NCBI RefSeq assembly: GCF_958298935.1
Contig: NC_084929.1
Coordinates: 32,181,501-32,245,500 of the forward strand
Source of the DNA: Phragmites australis
Taxonomy: Eukaryota; Streptophyta; Magnoliopsida; Poales; Poaceae
Length of the DNA: 64,000 bases
Direction: 5' to 3'
In this document: piece by piece, positions 1 to 11,852 of the stretch
Layout: each line of letters starts with the position of its first letter
Numbering within the stretch: position 1 is the first letter of the stretch
Position numbers and translations under genes: made by a program
The notes under the pieces: model-generated
Databases searched by the model: none
Told to the model about the DNA's origin: nothing
Seen by the model: the letters and a program-made list of their open reading frames with translations, nothing else

Positions 1-1010
1 CAATCTTCTGCAAAAAAAAAATTTATAAGCTAATGGTTTCACTATGACAACTTGCAAAACAATTTTGCAAACTTAGTGACATGCCATACGAAGTAGAAAC
101 ATAAATTTGAGCTATTTACAAAACACATTTGCAAACTATAGCATCCTATAAAAGAGAGCATGGATATGCAATATTAAGCTTATCAACATATAAGTAAAAC
201 TCATGTAATTATCTAGACCTCTCTTAATAGTACGATATTTATTCTATTAATCCGGTCATTTTTTTTTTCTCTAATCACCATTAACCGGTAAAAGAAAATG
301 ATCTATATTTTATACCTTTGCCTTAAACTAGCCATCCCGTTGAACCTGACGAACACATCATTTGAGTCCCGATGCTTCTTCTAGGCTTGTCATCAACTTT
401 TTACTTGAGCTTGATGATAATGTTTATCATCACTTCCTATCTCAATCCTCTCTTTATCTTCCAGAAGCTTAATAAAGTTTACTTGATTGCGTCTCATGCA
501 TCAAGCATGAAAGACTTTTCTTTTCACCATCTTCATCCGGTTCACCACCAAAGCATGAACTGCAAGCATCAAATATACAAGTTGTCCACTAAGCTTGCCT
601 TAATCTTGCTCTCCTACCTCGGCATATTGAATATCTTAATTCAATATTTACCTTCATATGAAATCTAACCTTAACTTACTCTCAAACACATAGCATATAA
701 GTTAGCTCATTGAACTCAGTTGAAAATTCTATACCTTTAATTACTTGATCTCCACAAATAACTTTGGTCTTCACGTTTATTGTGAATATTCTTGAGACGA
801 TCCTCAAACTCCGATGTCTCTTTCTCTCTACTTCTTCTTTAACACATGAGCATCACTTAGAGCTCAATGACCTCGATGCATATCTTTTAATCTTATGATA
901 GTTCTCAACAAATCCATAATTTATCACTTATGGAATAACATGTTAACAATTCTCAATACAATTGTTAGTTTATAGATAATATCATTAATTATTAAAATCA
1001 CACTTAGGGG
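1..1010. other. AT-rich gene-free stretch, probable TE relic
   Basis: No credible gene is visible. An open frame at 372-668 (+) encodes a low-complexity Leu/Ser/His-rich peptide that matches no family I recognise. The composition resembles decayed LTR-retrotransposon flank, but no termini could be placed. Confidence 0.4.
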
Positions 1011-1730
1011 CTAGATGCACCTTCACCGGGCTTCGATAGGCTGGCGGCGAGAGGTGTTGTCGTGTAGTAGGAGGCGGAGCTGGCTATCGTGCGTCGTGTA
1101 CTATGGTTGTGGTGTTGCTGATGGCAGGAGACCAGAGGCATGGGGGAGGTCCATGACCACCTACATAAGCGTTGGGAGTTCCGGGTGGCCCTCCACCCCA
1201 CCCACCACTAAAGCTCCTCTCGGAGCAGATCTAGCAACACCTCGAGGGGTGTGGGCTTCGTCTCCCTTGCTACATCGGTAGTGCAGGCAGAAGTGGGCGG
1301 TGCAGGGTGAGAGATGTTGCTTGAGGCCGAGAGACCAGGGCGGTGTCGTTAGCAGTGAGGACGAGGAGGGCCATGAGGGGGGTGGCATGGAGCCAAGGCC
1401 AGAGGAACGAGGGACACGCTCGGCCTGTGGATCGGGACGCCAGAGTAGTTGCGCTGGAGCAGGTGCAAGGATGAGGCAGTGCTAGAGGATGAGGGACCTG
1501 GCATGAAGGAAGTGGGGGCGGTTGCAGCAGAGGGGATGTGGGGAGGAGTGAGGGGAATGGGCTGGCTATATGGGGCCGGTGCCCTTGCCCTGTTGCGGAT
1601 CGAGTGGTTTTGCTCAGACAATGCGGTTTTTTCGTTGGATGTCCGGCTTTTTTTGATTTTTTATTAGGCAGGTGTGGAATGGGAGGTGTGAGAGGATTTC
1701 ATACGAGCAACTCCTACTTTATATAGTAGA
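1011..1730. repeat. GC-rich repeat body of unknown class
   Basis: An abrupt GC-rich island lies inside AT-rich DNA. Short overlapping frames are open on both strands, which is typical of a GC-rich non-coding repeat and not of one gene. Its end (a T-rich stretch, then a short AT motif around 1715-1735) resembles the end of the GC-rich island at about 5040-5690, so the two may belong to one repeat family. This is inferred from similar layout and not from an alignment. Confidence 0.3.
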
Positions 1731-3480
1731 GATGATTATCTTTTGTTGGTTGGAAGGAAAAACTTCACTATGACATGCAGACCGTTCATTTTGCATGGGA
1801 CGTATGGTTTATCTGGACTGTTCATTTATGTTGAGATTTATACTAGAGGGTAGATGAAAATAATCTTAAGGTTAGACGAGAGAATTAATGAATAGATACA
1901 TATAAAGCGGGGTTGACAGCTAAGATAGATTGTGTGTGCGTAAGAATATACAGAGTTATATTTCCGCTCGTGACATAAAGCGGAGAGGGTAGTGGCTCGG
2001 CTGCTTCGTGGAAAGTCTCGTTGCTTGCTTTGGATCAGTAGCAGCCCCCACAATTTTGTAAAGGGCAGCAACGGGTGCAGGCATAGTCAAAGGAACCGGG
2101 AAAGAAAGGTTCAGCTAGCGACCATGAACACTGTAACTCGTTGGACAAGTTGCCCGTGGCACTGTCTCGGAACGTGTTCAATTGGAGGGACGATATGCCG
2201 TGTTAAACTCTTCAAAACGAGTACAGAAAGATGAGAGAAAGCTTAACGCTCCAACGTGTAACATGCATGGGTTTGTAGGCTTTCCTACTTCTACGGGTAA
2301 ACATCAAAGCGTGAAATGCAATAATCAGCCAACAAAAATGCTTGTTACTGTTGAATATATGTCAAATACATATACGGCTCAGGTTAAGTTAAGACTTAGA
2401 GTTATGATTATTGATGTAGGGTAAAGTTAGAGTCGAAATCTTGTATTCTGGTCTTTTCATGAATATGAGATAATTGTTATTGCAACTAGCGTGACGGCAT
2501 AACACAATTGGTTTGCATGGGTGCCAGAGGTTCTGTCGGGACGCTAGCTGTCGGTGTTGCAACTTTAGGAGTAGTGCCCGTAATTATGTATTGGACATGT
2601 AGACTTTGACTAAATCTTATCAATAAATATCGTGTATTTAGTATCGTGTGTGATCTTATATGGTTCATATGGTGCATTGCTGGAACTAACGATGTAACAG
2701 TTACTTTGAATTTTATGTCATCTTAACCACCAATTGCAACTTACTGCACGGATTCCAGAGGTTGTCAAGTCTAGGGGACATCTTTCTGTCTCACTCTTCA
2801 CTTTTTCGCCTCCTTTCAACGCGAGAGAGTTATTCTTAGCCGCCTAAGAGACGATCCAAGATAGTAAATCATTTTTTATCACAGTTTGTGAGTTGTCACC
2901 GCATCATCAACAAAATCCAAATTTGGCTATAGTAAAGTATACGGCATATCCATTCGCATGTTTGACTTGTTGTCCTGTTTTGTCAGGACAAGGAAAAACA
3001 CCACAGAGTTGTGGCACACCGACTGTCATCCTTTTTTTAACACATCAAGCGATTAGCCCGATTGAGTTCGTCTATGTAGTTCAAAAATACTCCTCAACCA
3101 ACCTCCTTTTACTATTTCAGTGGTTCAGACGAATTAAATAACGAAGACATAATTTGGCCTTAGACTCGAGATTTTTTTTTTAAATGTGATCTAAATCTAT
3201 ATCTATACTCCTATAAAATAGATGAATTGTGATATATCCAAGCGATTTCTACCGCACATCTTACATGATCTACGCAATCAAAATTGATTCCTGTCTTATC
3301 CCTGTCAATTGTTTTAAAATTTTCAATTAATTTGGAAACATATAATTAATATGTGCTATCAGCGTAAAAAAATATTAACACACTTTATTTTATTCTATCT
3401 ACAGAGGTGTATACTCAATTTTTTATTTTTCAATTATTTTTCTTATAAAAAATATTATTGATTTCACTTGTATAGAATTG
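1731..3480. other. Gene-free intergenic stretch
   Basis: No gene could be supported. Short frames at 1992-2424 and 2893-3141 have no recognisable domain and no exon-like neighbours. The 3160-3480 part is very AT-rich. Confidence 0.4.
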
Positions 3481-3511
3481 TAGGGGTTGCTAGTAAAACG
3501 AGGGCGCGTGT

Positions 3512-3997
3512 GTGCAAATTTCGTGGAACTTCCTGACGGTGAAGGCTGTCATGCCATCGGCTTCAGCCTTCAGCAGCGTCAGTCAGGCCTGCCCTGTCCC
3601 GACAGGCCGATGGACATGGCAGACGGGCCAAATATCATTCCACACGTTTCCTATTTCTAAAATAATATCCAGCTGTCAATTCAAAAACAAGAGGAAAGTA
3701 AAAAATATATCATTTTGCATTCGACAGATTGCTGCCCTAGAGTACAGCATCTATCATTCTTCTCGTGGTTTTAGGGAAATTATTAATCCAATCCCCTATC
3801 AAATCATTTTTTCAGTAATCCTCTTCAAACCAAAAGTGCATTGGAATAAATTCAAAAAAGAAGTGATACTGGACAAGAGAAAAACAAGTGAAGTGATCTG
3901 TTGTTTCATTAGCATGGCAAAACACACAGTGTTGACTGCCATTCCATCCTCTTCTTCTTATTCTTAAGTTATCTCTTGTCACACTATTATTAATCAA
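3512..3997 (-). pseudogene. LINE (non-LTR) reverse-transcriptase tail, zf-RVT relic
   Basis: The minus-strand frame 3812-3997 contains a Cys-Val-Phe-Cys, then His, then a second Cys pattern (CVFCHANETTDHFTC) preceded by a Thr-Arg-Asp-Asn-Leu run. This is the layout of the zinc-binding domain at the C-terminus of plant L1-type reverse transcriptases (zf-RVT). Reading on past a stop (toward 3520) gives a Trp/Asn-containing segment like the usual tail after zf-RVT, interrupted by several stops. I infer a truncated, dead LINE copy. The alternative is chance similarity of a short frame. Confidence 0.5.
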
Positions 3998-4061
3998 ACT
4001 GACATTCTAAAAAAGAGACTGGATCATTCCATAAATTCAACAAATGACATTGTTACATTTA

Positions 4062-4893
4062 GGTGGCGTTTGGATGCTTAATTGGATTGGGATACGGATA
4101 TGAAATGGGTTATGGAGACCGGGTTAGGCGTAGGGATATCAAAATCTATTCCATATCATGTGTTTGGTATGAAATGGGTTAGGGAATAGGATACAATTTT
4201 GATTTTACCAAAATGCCCCTCACAAAATTAAAGCTGAAAATATTGTTCAGCTAGTTCTTTTATTCAGCTCCTTCTACGTAAGCAATATGCCGTAGCAACA
4301 ACAGAAAAACAGAAGGAGCAAAGGAATACGATAGCAAAGAAGGAAGGAGACAGCATACACAGATCCACTCAAATAAAGATCTAGCGCAAGAGTCACCTCG
4401 ATAGAGGACAAGGGCCCAAGCGTGGCCAAGCAGATCTTGGTGATGCAGGCCCCGATCGCTCCAGTGCCACTGTGCAGTGGATGGTGAGCGCAATCAGGCA
4501 AACACGCTCAAGGAAGACCAGTAGAAGACGAGATGGGCGGTGTGTTGCATCTGATGCGAGTCATGCACGGTAGGGAGTAGGGTGGCTACAAGCATGGACC
4601 AGATCGGGTTGCGGTGTGCCGCGAGCCTCGTGCGGGAGCTAACTAATGCCGGTGGTGGCATGCCTTGTCACGAGCTCCGGCGGAGGCAATGAGGGGTAGT
4701 TGATGGCAAGCTCCCATATCGTAGCTATAACCCACCTCCCCCACTAGGTTTCAATGTATGGAAAATGAGCCACTCATATCCCTTTCCCAAATCCCTCTCA
4801 TATTCCATTCCCTCGAACCAAACACAGGTTCAATTCTATCCCACCCATCATATCTCATTCCCTCCCTTCATTTCCAAGTATCCAAATGCCACC
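4062..4893. mobile_element. PIF/Harbinger-type non-autonomous element (832 bp)
   Basis: Terminal inverted repeats are directly visible: the left end GGTGGCGTTTGGATGCTT pairs with the reverse complement of the right end with two mismatches over 18 bp. The element is flanked on both sides by TTA (4059-4061 and 4894-4896), the hallmark target duplication of PIF/Harbinger transposons. The interior is partly GC-rich and codes for no transposase. Short open frames inside have no recognisable domain. Non-autonomous copies like this are mobilised in trans by a transposase encoded elsewhere. Confidence 0.85.
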
Positions 4894-4896
4894 TTA

Positions 4897-6182
4897 TTTT
4901 TTTTCATTGGGACACTAAGGTACGAGAAAAGGACAAGCTTCCATCAACCCCTTCAAAAATGGGAATCACTCGGTTTGACAACAACTTCTGACATAGTTTT
5001 TAACTCAAATATTTATTTCTCATCACTTAGGAAGCGAAGGGACTCACCATCTCGATCTCATCTTGGATCTCCGGGAGTTTCTCGATGGAGCATAGGAGGG
5101 CGCCATTGATGTGCTCGCCCCCCTCCTCAACATCGTCGGTCCTCGCCTTTTTTCCCTTCTCCTATGGTGTCGGCATCGTGAGGAAGTGAAGTGTGAAACC
5201 CCTTACACAAGGAGCTCTAGGGTTGGAATTGATGGATCCAATGCGGCAGGAGAGATGGAGGTCACTAGCATGGCAAATTTGGGTGAGCTGAGGTGGGATC
5301 TGACCAGGGAGAACAGCTACACCTCCGGTGAGAGGTGGCTGTCAGGGGAGCGTAGGTTCGTGTGCGCGAGAGAGGAAGGAGGTGGGAAGGAGGGCTTATG
5401 GTAGGGTTGTCGTCAGCGAGATGGAGACGGATTCTCGTGATGGCTTGATGAGGGGTGACAGCAGGGAGGACAACCGCATCGAGGAATCAGGGAGGGAGGA
5501 GGATCGGGCCACAAGAGGGGATCATGGTGGGAGGGAGAGAGCGAGAGGGGATCCTGCCCGATCAAGAGAGGGAGGCCGAGTTTTTTTGGTTTGCATTATT
5601 TGATAGGTAGTCCGGTTTTTTATTAGATGAGGAGGGGTGGGGTGACACATGAATTAACTCGTGTTTTATATTGTTTAGATTTGATTTGATTTTTAATATT
5701 TTATAAAAAATACTTATTTCTAGTAAAAAATAAATTTATGTCGCCTTTTAATTATTTCCCAGTGCAATATGTCATTTTAATAAGTTGTCAGATATTTTTA
5801 CTGTGGGTCTTAGATTGGAAGGGGCGGACCTAACTAAGGTCATCCGTGTACATATGCACATACAAAACTTTTTTTACAAAGTACTTGTTATTTAAAAGAT
5901 AACTTTATCAATAGTTCCACCAAAAATACTAATTTTCTACTCCAAATTACCCATAACACTCTCTTAGACCTGTCTCTTTTTTCCCTCCATCAACATCAAA
6001 CAATCCCTTCTCACGGCCTCAAGTAGCCTAATTAAGTCGTATTCGCTCCTTCGGGCCACAAGTCTCGGCCGGCTTTGCCTCGAGGATCCATCCTACTTGC
6101 CTTGTCTGACATGGACTCGGATGGTACGTGGGCCTTGTGTTGTCACGTACGCTCTACTCTAGAACACTGGCGTCGCTAAGCC
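4897..6182. repeat. GC-rich repeat island plus AT-rich flank, no gene
   Basis: Positions about 5040-5630 form a second purine-rich, GC-rich island with open frames at 5111-5603 that are rich in Arg, Glu and Gly and match no domain. AT-rich sequence follows to about 5980, then ordinary intergenic DNA. No exon structure could be built. Confidence 0.35.
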
Positions 6183-6192
6183 CACGAACAAC

Positions 6193-6939
6193 GGGGAATT
6201 TACTTTTTTTTCCAAAACACTATCGTACCGGATGCTCTCTGCCACCCGGACCCACACGTAGAGATGCGGATAAACGTTGCCGTTATGAATAGTGCCTGGT
6301 AGTTTAAAAAAAACAAAAATAAATATGTTGATTTTTTTACCTGCTCTATAATTCATAAGCAGCTCATTTTAACAAGATTGACTAAAAATCTTATGTAGAA
6401 TTCAAACTAAAATTCTCCAAAAGTCACTATTTTTACAACTTTCATTAATTTTTAATGCCTCACAAAAATTCCCAAAAAATCTGATAAAATTCACTAATAT
6501 TCCTTTAATGTGATGTACTAATTTCTAAAATTATCTCTCACACTAGGTTATAAGGTGAAAAACATTTATTAGTACAATACAATTTGTACTAATAAATGAG
6601 CATTCCAAATAAACTCAATTTTTCAGCATATAACTTAGGGTAGGAGATAATTTTAGAAATTATTAAATCACATTAGACGAATATTAGTGAATTTTTTCAT
6701 ATTTTTTGGAAAATTTTGTGAGGCCTTAAAAATTAATAAGAAGTTGCAAAAGTAACGCCATTTGGAGATTTTTAGTTTGAATTCTACACAAGATTTTTAG
6801 GCAAATTCAATTAAAATTGGTTGCTTATAAATTATAGGGCATGTTAAAAAATCGATTTTTTTTTATCTCTCGGATACTGTTCATAACGTGAACGTTGTAG
6901 TCCACGTCAACCGGTACGTGGTAAAAAAGGAAATTCCCC
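6193..6939. mobile_element. Foldback Mutator-type MITE (747 bp hairpin) in the DUF4336 promoter region
   Basis: Nearly the whole element is one imperfect inverted repeat. The ends are GGGGAATTT and AAATTCCCC, and the arms pair across hundreds of bases to a centre at about 6580, where 15-bp arms (6563-6577 and 6584-6598) are perfectly complementary around a 6-bp loop. The 10-bp direct repeat CACGAACAAC flanks it (6183-6192 and 6940-6949). A 9-11 bp duplication with G-initial ends fits Mutator-like elements. It lies about 270 bp upstream of the DUF4336 start codon, so it may affect that promoter or seed siRNAs. No transposase is encoded. Confidence 0.82.
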
Positions 6940-6949
6940 CACGAACAAC

Positions 6950-7213
6950 TGGCCTCCTGGTCGCGAGGCACTGTGCGGCCGAGCACGACGGCCGGCTGAG
7001 ACGGCACCAGAACCTGAGCTCCCAGACTCCAGAACCATCCGTTGCGTGCTCGTCTGCAGTCCACTCCACGGCGGCCACCAGCGCTTCCCAACCACCCGCC
7101 GCCTCCGCGTGTCACCCCATCCAGCAGCCATCAGGCCGAACCCGCCTGCAAAACCAGCGCGCTATTACCGCCCAGAGACCGAAATTTCCTGAGCCGCGAG
7201 CTCTGAAACTGCC
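6950..7213 (+). promoter_or_regulatory. Proximal promoter and 5' UTR region of the DUF4336 gene
   Basis: A moderately GC-rich stretch lies between the foldback element and the start codon. No clear TATA box is visible. The start codon context (gccATGGca) is a strong plant initiation context. The transcription start cannot be placed from sequence. Confidence 0.4.
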
Positions 7214-9949
7214 ATGGCAGCAGCAGCAGCAGCCATCGCCTCCAGTTCCACCCCGCGTCCGCTCCGCCGGGCTCTCGCCGCGCACGCGCCCCATTTCAAC
7301 GCCCTGCCGATCCGCGCCCGCAGGCCGCGCCTCGCCGTCTCGGCCTCGTCCGCGCGGTCCGAGGCGGAGACCAGCGGGTCCGAGCGGTTCTACTTCAACT
7401 TCACTGGATTTCCCTTCCCGCTCGGCCCGTTCCTCAACCGCCGCACCATCCGCACCGAGGTAACCACTAGCCCGCAAGTCGCCACGTTTTTGCTCCGTGA
7501 CGGCGAAAGATTCCTCATTTCCCCCCCAATTTCTCTGGTTGGTGCGCACCGGCCATTGGGTGGATGAATGGATCAGGCGGTGAAGGGCAGCATATGGCTG
7601 TTCGAGCAGGAGCAAGCGCTGGGCTTCAGCAGCGTCTCCACCAACACCCGCATGACCGTCGTCAAGCTCAAGTCCGGCGGTCTCTGGGTGCACGCGCCCA
7701 TCGCGCCGACCAAGGAGTGCATCCAGGTATGTACGCTACCTGCCCATGCATTCCTCCCCCAGTGAATTTCTCTTGTACGCTGCTCATGTGGTTGCAATTG
7801 GGTGCAGCTGCTGAAGGAGCTGGACGCGCCGGTGGAGCACATCGTGCTGCCGACCTTCGCGTACGAGCACAAGATCTTCGTGGGGCCCTTCTCCAGGAAG
7901 TTCCCCAAGGCGCAGATATGGGTGGCGCCCAGGCAGTGGAGCTGGCCAATCAACCTGCCGCTCGAGTTCTTCGGGATCTTCCGGGCCAGGCCCCTCAAGG
8001 ACGAGGATGACGCCACACCGTGGGCCGCTGAGATCGAGCAGAAGGTGCTCAGCTCGCCGGAAGTTGGTATTGCCGCTGCACATGTTCAGAATTGTTTCGT
8101 GCATTGCTGCATAGATGATCTCTCTGAATGTAATGGTTCTTTCAGGGATTGGGCCTTATGTGGAGGTGGCGTTCTATCATAAACCTTCGCGGACATTGCT
8201 GGTGACAGATGCTGTCATTTTCGTTCCTCGGCAGCCGCCTGAGTGTATCAGCAAAGAATCATTGTTGGCATCTGCCAAGAACGGATTGGCAGTGAAGATA
8301 TTGAGCAAAGGGAAAGAGGTTCCGGATGAACCAGTTGTGGACAATAAGCTGAACCTTCAAAAAGGTAACTACAGTCTAACCTTACTATGTATGAGGTATT
8401 GCAAGTTTGTCAATACATTGCAATACATGAAAAACAGATGAAATCAGCAAATTGTAGTCCTATTTTAACCAGAGTAGTGTAGTAGCACCTCCCTTTGAGA
8501 CTAGTTTAGATATGCAGAGACGTCCCTTATAGGTTACCATGTAATATTATGTTTTGTATGCACCTCAGGAAAATGTTACAAGGAACAGACGCATGTCCAT
8601 GTTCACATAATTCAACTAGTTCATCAATATTACCAAAAACAACAGCCTTGTGTAGACAGGTCGAATTTGCCAGCATTGCTGGGTTATTTATGAATAAGAG
8701 CTTTACAATGAACTCTGTGTCCTCACACGGTAATTTCATTCTCTCTGAAGTTCCGGTGTAACCATGTCCAAATTGTTTAGAATACCGGTTATGTTATCTT
8801 TTCTAGGTATTATTTCAAGATTGTAGATGACAGAATGAGTGTCCTCCGATATTTAATTTTCTGTTCAAAGCTCAATTTGTTGTAGATAACCAACAGTGTA
8901 GTGTTATGTTGAATAGTACAAAGTCATATACCGCATCAATAATACTGATTGATTCCTTGTTTGTTTTACAAAGGATGGGAGAGAATGGTGCTTCAAATAT
9001 TGTTTCTTGGTCCCTCAAACCTTCTGGAGCCAAATGCAAGCTTTGCTCAAATGTCACAAAAATTGATTGTCTCACCTATTGTCAAGACACTCGTTTTCAG
9101 CAAAGTTCCAGAAAAGGTATGTTATTGTGGTAATTGAAAAATCTATGAGACCTTGCTGAGGTGACTCTTGTGCTCATGGTATTTCAGCCGTTCCCTGCCT
9201 CCTAAAACACCTTTTTTAATGGTTCAGAGAGGTGGCCTAAATGATCATAGATGCAAATTATGATTTCACTGTTTTTGAGTAGGCCTGCATATTAGCCTAT
9301 CAGGTGTCAAATCTTCAACTTGTTATTACATTCTATCGATACAAACCGTCAGTAACATCCATATTCAATTCTACGGTGGACTGTTAATCTTTCCAGTAAT
9401 CACTTGGCATGCTTAGACATAAAAATCTTCTTTATTCAGATTAACACAAAATCATGTTTTAGCTCTCGAATGGCCTGACCTCACCCCACCGGTAGTCTTT
9501 GTGATGTTTCTGAAATTGTACACCCATACACTTGCAACACAAGTACACGACCATGTAAAATATCTGTATCTGATTTGTACTAGATCATAATTCTCCTGCA
9601 TTTGCATCCAACCATAAGGCAAATCAATATTAGCTGCCTCGATCTACAGGTAAGGGACTGGGTCGACAGGATCGCCGCCGACTGGCGATTCAGGCGGATA
9701 ATCCCCGCCCACTTCGCGGCCCCAGTCAACGCGAGCCGGTCAGACTTCCTGGCCGCCTTCGCCTTCCTTGATGAGTTCCTCCCCGAACGCTCTGCTGCAG
9801 CGCCCGGCCTCTCCTTGCTCTTCGCCTCGCTCATGGGGAAGGCGGCCAGCTACTTCCCTCCCGATGACATGAAGACGCTCTCGTCCCTCGACCAGTTCTT
9901 GGTCTCTGTCGGTGCCGTTAAGAAGACGGTCTCAGGGAGAAAGAGATGA
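7214..9949 (+). CDS. DUF4336 family protein, predicted chloroplast
   Basis: Six exons join in frame: 7214-7459, 7577-7726, 7808-8066, 8146-8364, 8974-9116, 9650-9949 (1,317 nt, 438 aa). All introns have GT-AG borders, and the frame closes at a TGA. The N-terminus (Ala/Ser/Arg-rich, no acids for about 45 residues) looks like a plastid transit peptide. The body matches the DUF4336 family (metallo-beta-lactamase-like fold, no established reaction). Recognisable blocks are VHAPIAPTKEC, VEHIVLPTFAYEHK, FPKAQIWVAPRQWSWP, TLLVTDAVIFVP and the late RRIIPAHFAAPVNA. Intron 4 (8365-8973) is long and carries nothing coding. Function is unknown; plants keep it as a plastid-type protein of about 400 residues. 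No frameshift or premature stop is seen, so it is probably functional. Confidence 0.9.
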
Positions 9950-10143
9950 TGTAGAGAGAAACTATTGTTCAGGTCTGTCCATAGTTTTGTAAGAAAGGCT
10001 GGATATGTAGTTAGTTATTGGGGAGGAAATGGTACGGTAGGTTATACTGTAGAGTACGTATATCTTCTTGCATTCAACAGAAAGCCCAATATTATTGCAT
10101 GACTGAAATTTGCCCGGCCTACTGCAAAGGAGCATTTTGACTA

Positions 10144-10398
10144 CTCTCTCCAATTATAAATACACTTCGTTTTAGATATGACATGTCTTTAATATATATA
10201 GCTGATCGTTATTTTCTGTTAGAATATTTTTATAAAATCTATTAAATTAGTGATATTACAAAAGTATTTTTCAAAACAAATCTATCCGTATGATTTTAAG
10301 ATTTTTAAACTAAATATTTTAAAAACTATTGTTAGTCCAAGTTTTAAATGTTTGATAAAATCTTTTCCAAAACAACATGAATTTATGATAGAATGGAT
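10144..10398. mobile_element. Stowaway-like MITE (Tc1/mariner), diverged
   Basis: The left end CTCTCTCCAATTATAAATAC follows a TA, and the right end before TA (10399-10400) is an imperfect inverted match (atttatgatagaatgga). The AT-rich interior has the pattern common to grass Stowaway-type elements of about 250 bp. It lies about 200 bp downstream of the DUF4336 stop codon. The ends are diverged, so the exact borders are approximate. Confidence 0.6.
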
Positions 10399-10400
10399 TA

Positions 10401-10860
10401 TTTGTTTTGGAACTCGAACATTTTGGCTTGTTTAGGACCTGTTTGGAGCGCGTCCTATGAATTATACGGGAAACGGTTCAGCTTTTATTTTTTTGCGAAG
10501 GGGAAACAGTTCAGTTTTTTGCAGAAACAGGATTTTTTTTTCCCGTGTTTCAGATTGTGCCTTGAAATGTCTGTTTCCACGGGATGGTGTTGTTTAATCT
10601 AGAGATTCAGAGTGCACGAGTCTGGGACGCTATGCACGGTTGGCAAGGACAACTTTCTTCGTGCGATCGAGCTCTGTTTCAGTTAATGGCGTCCATGAGC
10701 AGGCACACGACAAGCCCGCCGATGCATCATCTTTCACGCGTCAGAGAGCAACCTCATTATAACCAACGCACGGCGCATTACGCCTATCCATCACTTTCTT
10801 CAGACGTGTTAGTAGACTTACTGCAAATCACAGAAATCTTGCGCAGCTCCAGGTGGATTG
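10401..10860. other. Gene-free stretch before the tandem duplication
   Basis: Open frames at 10393-10940 have no recognisable domain. No termini or exon signals are convincing. Confidence 0.35.
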
Positions 10861-11852
10861 AGCAACAAAAAATTCCTAATTTGTGGTCTCACGGGCCTCT
10901 GAAACAATTGAATGACGGCGCATTCCACTGTAAGATCTGATCCCGTCGCCCGCACCACCGTGGAGATCGTCTGATCAGCCCGGAAGACGGTGGGAGTTTT
11001 TAAGTCGAACACACACGTATTTATATATGCACGTCATACTGACATCCACGTATATCCATTTAAGTACTGATTAAATAATATTAGAAGTATAATCTCATTA
11101 GTGCAAATCTACGTTTTCATCACTGAACACATAGAAAGCATATTTAATATTTACATATACGTATCTTATTATATAGTGAGTATATTGTGTGATAAATGGT
11201 ATGTATATGGAGCATGTGAGTATATAAAATCATTCAAGCGGTATGTATAATTTTTTTATTGGTTTGTATATATATTTTTAGTGTATTACATTTATATACA
11301 AATACAAAGGTATTATCAAAATCTAATAAAATTGATGAATTTCTTTTCTATTTTTTCATGTAGTTTATATTAGAGTATCTTAGAATGAGTATATAAGTAT
11401 ACTTATAGTGATAATAGAGTATATCCAATTTATTTATGTGGTATATCATAGTAGTGAGTATGTACTTCAGAAGTACAGACTAGTTTTTATGTGTGTATAT
11501 ATATACACTATTTTTATAATTTAATTAAAACATGAGCACCCCTCTGAAGCCTAGAACTCAAAGCGGTGAGAAAGACGCTAATCTGGGTCGACAAAGGAAG
11601 ACGGTGGATTTGACTATGTTTGCTGCGTTCGTACTATGAACTCGGAGCTTAGTACTGACACCTAGGGTTGAAAGCGGAGCGGATATTTTCCACTCCGTAA
11701 CAGGAAAAACGGATAATTCTAAATTGGATATGGATACATATATATTTTTAATCTAGATATGGATAAGGAAAACGATATTTGAGCTGGATAAAATACGGAA
11801 ACAGATATCCGATTAGATTCATCCATTTTCAGTTTTTCACCCGATCCATTTA
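10861..11852. repeat. Tandem duplication, copy 1 (992 bp)
   Basis: The segment starting agcaacaaaaaattccta recurs 992 bp downstream and runs collinearly through AT-rich sequence, a conserved stretch near 11520-11600 and a block from about 11664 starting TAGGGTTGAAAGCGGAGCGG. That last block resembles the 5' terminus of Ac/Ds-like hAT elements. It ends at CCCGATCCATTT. There is no coding function. Confidence 0.85.
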
